Both the position numbers and the translations under genes were made by a program. Below are positions 62,539 to 64,000 of a stretch of 64,000 nucleotides of DNA, one piece after another (the stretch's first letter is position 1; each line of letters begins with the position of its first letter). The notes under the pieces are model-generated. The model was not told the origin of the DNA. It worked only from the letters and a program-made list of their open reading frames with translations, and searched no databases. Source of the stretch: Oscillospiraceae bacterium. Lineage in GTDB: Bacteria > Bacillota > Clostridia > Oscillospirales > Ruminococcaceae. The DNA lies in contig JAFYQD010000009.1 in NCBI GenBank assembly GCA_017547245.1, forward strand, positions 1-64,000, given 5' to 3'.

Positions 62539-63174
62539 TTATTTTCCCCGCTTTGCAACATCCTCATCAATCTGCTTCTTCCACTTTTTCTCCAGAACCG
62601 CACCGCTGCGCACGGCGCAAACGGCTTCACCCAGCACATCAAAATTAAGAGCAGTACCAACCGAATCGCATTTATAGTTTGCGGCAAAGTCGGCGCCAAT
62701 GCCAAACCGTTCCGCCTCAGCAGCCGCATCAATGTTGGCTCCAAGGAAGAGAAATTCCCAGCCGTACCTTGTTTTTTGCCGTTCTACCATACTCTTTACT
62801 TTTTCGTAGGAATAGCGGCGGCTGGCATTTTCCATGCCGTCGGTGGTAATGACAAACAGTGTCTTGGTAGGGCGGTCTTCCTGTCTGGCATACTTGTGCA
62901 CATTTCCAATGTGATGGATTGCCCCACCAACCGCATCCAGCAGAGCGGTGCAGCCACGGACAAAGTATTCCTTCTCGGTCATTGGAGGGATCTTATCCAA
63001 CGGCAGGCGGTCATGAATAACCTCGCATTCGCTATCAAACAGCAGTGTGGATACCAACACTTCGCCCTCTTCTTTTTTCTGCTTCTCAATCATCGAGTTG
63101 AACCCTCCGATGGTGTCCTTTTCCAGTCCGCTCATTGAACCGCTGCGATCCAAAATAAATACCAATTCAGTCAT
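62539..63174 (-). CDS. von Willebrand factor type A domain protein
   Basis: A 211-residue cytosolic vWA protein. It starts MTELVFILDRSGSMSGLEKD with an intact MIDAS (DxSxS with Thr/Asp later in VRGCTALLDA and ITTDGMEN), so it should bind a divalent metal and partner protein. It resembles TerY-like or stand-alone vWA proteins rather than Mg-chelatase subunits. Partner unknown; the gene immediately upstream on the same strand is an unrecognised Cys/His-rich protein. The ribosome-binding site lies in a long hairpin. Confidence 0.9.
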   Translation of the reverse strand: MTELVFILDRSGSMSGLEKDTIGGFNSMIEKQKKEEGEVLVSTLLFDSECEVIHDRLPLDKIPPMTEKEYFVRGCTALLDAVGGAIHHIGNVHKYARQEDRPTKTLFVITTDGMENASRRYSYEKVKSMVERQKTRYGWEFLFLGANIDAAAEAERFGIGADFAANYKCDSVGTALNFDVLGEAVCAVRSGAVLEKKWKKQIDEDVAKRGK

Positions 63175-63178
63175 TAAA

Positions 63179-63234
63179 AAAGCCTCCTTTAATTTCGATT
63201 ACGCTTTGATTATAGCGTCGAAAAAGGAGGCTTT
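63179..63234 (-). promoter_or_regulatory. RBS-sequestering hairpin / terminator-like leader of the vWA gene
   Basis: On the minus strand AAAGCCUCCUUU (63234-63223) pairs perfectly with AAAGGAGGCUUU (63190-63179). Inside, UUCGA-CGCU pairs with AGCG-uaa-UCGAA, closing an 8-nt loop. The Shine-Dalgarno AAAGGAGG (8 nt from ATG 63174) is in the 3' arm, and a U run follows. It can therefore block ribosome entry or terminate transcription. Confidence 0.8.
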
Positions 63235-63271
63235 GGTCGCTTGTAGGGCGACAAATATTTTGTTATTACAG

Positions 63272-63964
63272 TTAGTCACGATGGCATTTTCCCGATGCAC
63301 CACCGTTCCCGCCACGTTGACATCCATATCGGTGACCGTGACCATAGTACCAGCGTCCGTATCGGTAACCATAATGCGGAGGACAGGAAGCACAGTTGCC
63401 ATCACAGTGTCCGTTATCTTCCTTGCCTCTTCCAACATTACATATCGCTGAAAGAAAAGCAAGAAAACTATTTCTTCTATGCTTTTTTGTATTAAAAGTT
63501 TCTTCCTGTTTGTTTGCATCAATAAATGCTTCAATTACAGTCAGATCCTCAAGCATTTGATCCACCTTAGCATCCATCTCATTGGGTTCAGGAATCGGGA
63601 AACCGTCATTGTCAAGTTTGATGCCATTTTTTCGAGCTATTGCTTTCAAATCTTGTTCGTTAAGGGACAAAGATATGGTATCCAATTCATCGGCTGTAAA
63701 AGCGGTAGATGCTGTTTTGGCAAGTTCCGGAATCAAGCTTTCCTTTACACAACAATCCAACTCAACAACTTCTTCAGCGGTAAATCTCACCCCCGTCACC
63801 AGTGCTTTTTTTACCAAACGGGTTGCCACTTTTTCATCCATAAAAGCCATGGCGATTTCGCACACTTCGGAAGAGGGCCCGAAGCTTTTTAATTTTGAAA
63901 CATTGGAGATTTGTGTGCTGTCAGCCCATTCATAAAAGCGATCATAAAAGGTTTCCCAGTTCAA
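63272..63964 (-). CDS. Unrecognised protein with Cys/His/Gly/Tyr-rich C-terminal tail
   Basis: A protein of about 230 residues. The first 150 are mostly helical and acidic with no signal peptide; the last 60 form a tail with seven cysteines, including CDGNCASC, CQRGG and GKCHRD, and a repetitive YGYRYGRWYYGHGHRYG stretch. I recognise no family; the tail suggests metal binding. TTG 63964 is preferred because GGCGG is 9 nt upstream; GTG 63973 directly abuts it. It lies 98 bp before the vWA gene on the same strand. Sequence further upstream is outside the window. Confidence 0.65.
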   Translation of the reverse strand: MNWETFYDRFYEWADSTQISNVSKLKSFGPSSEVCEIAMAFMDEKVATRLVKKALVTGVRFTAEEVVELDCCVKESLIPELAKTASTAFTADELDTISLSLNEQDLKAIARKNGIKLDNDGFPIPEPNEMDAKVDQMLEDLTVIEAFIDANKQEETFNTKKHRRNSFLAFLSAICNVGRGKEDNGHCDGNCASCPPHYGYRYGRWYYGHGHRYGCQRGGNGGASGKCHRD

Positions 63965-64000
63965 TAAATCCACCCGCCTTTGTATAATTCTTGTGCTCCC

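Noticed and set aside
1..64000. tRNA, rRNA, CRISPR arrays, insertion sequences, prophage
   Set aside because: I looked for cloverleaf ends, repeat-spacer units, transposase motifs and integrase motifs and saw none I could support.

Overview
The window reads as chromosomal DNA of an anaerobic, endospore-forming member of the Clostridia, most likely in the Oscillospirales/Ruminococcaceae. The reasons are the sporulation genes spoIIGA, sigE, sigG and a ylmC-type gene, PolC-type DNA polymerase III, a MEP isoprenoid pathway, citramalate synthase, a membrane pyrophosphatase, Gram-positive riboswitches and a Phe T-box, and many TTG/GTG starts. The genus cannot be fixed from the sequence. I found no rRNA, tRNA, CRISPR array, transposase or prophage. 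Most genes lie on the minus strand.

Layout. 1-2000: metK (cut by the window edge) behind a SAM-I riboswitch, and ribU behind an FMN riboswitch. 2000-4000: rpsB-tsf. 4000-8100: sporulation block with ylmC-like gene, sigG, a transaldolase-like gene, sigE and spoIIGA; the spoIIGA promoter has a Spo0A-box-like -35 region with 22-bp spacing, and a gene for an 18-cysteine protein is divergent from it. 8100-14600: DUF6514-like protein, sugar-phosphate isomerase-like protein, DUF1836 protein, hemolysin III family protein, aldo/keto reductase, solitary MazF-type RNase, a lipoprotein with an odd start, and the NAD(P)H-hydrate repair enzyme. 14600-19400: T-box, pheS-pheT, ireB and a conserved small protein. 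19400-26150: sdpR-sdpI, then uvrA and uvrB with a LexA box, and an acetyltransferase. 26150-33900: a glycerol-phosphate redox cluster (two FAD dehydrogenases, DUF1667 Fe-S protein, glycerol-1-phosphate dehydrogenase, HAD phosphatase, FAD-rhodanese protein) and radC.

34000-44700: RluD-type synthase, then the operon pyrH-frr-uppS-cdsA-rseP-ispG-polC, which lacks dxr between cdsA and rseP. 44800-50600: two-component system, apbE with a divergent lipoprotein, and a sodium-dependent transporter. 50600-56600: ispE, fused ispDF, cimA and the pyrophosphate-energised ion pump hppA. 56900-64000: paired half-size chrA genes, nth, a DEAD-box helicase, a PF06541 membrane protein, trmD, a LysR regulator, and a vWA gene whose ribosome-binding site lies inside a long hairpin, preceded by an unrecognised gene with a Cys/His/Gly/Tyr-rich tail.

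How they fit together: much of the window is housekeeping for translation, replication, envelope lipid carriers, isoprenoids and excision repair, with sporulation control and an accessory glycerol-phosphate module. The parts most worth a second look are the spoIIG intergenic region with its Cys-rich gene, the glycerol-phosphate cluster, the vWA leader hairpin, the AUC-start candidate, the variant IspF domain and the toxin-less sdpRI pair.
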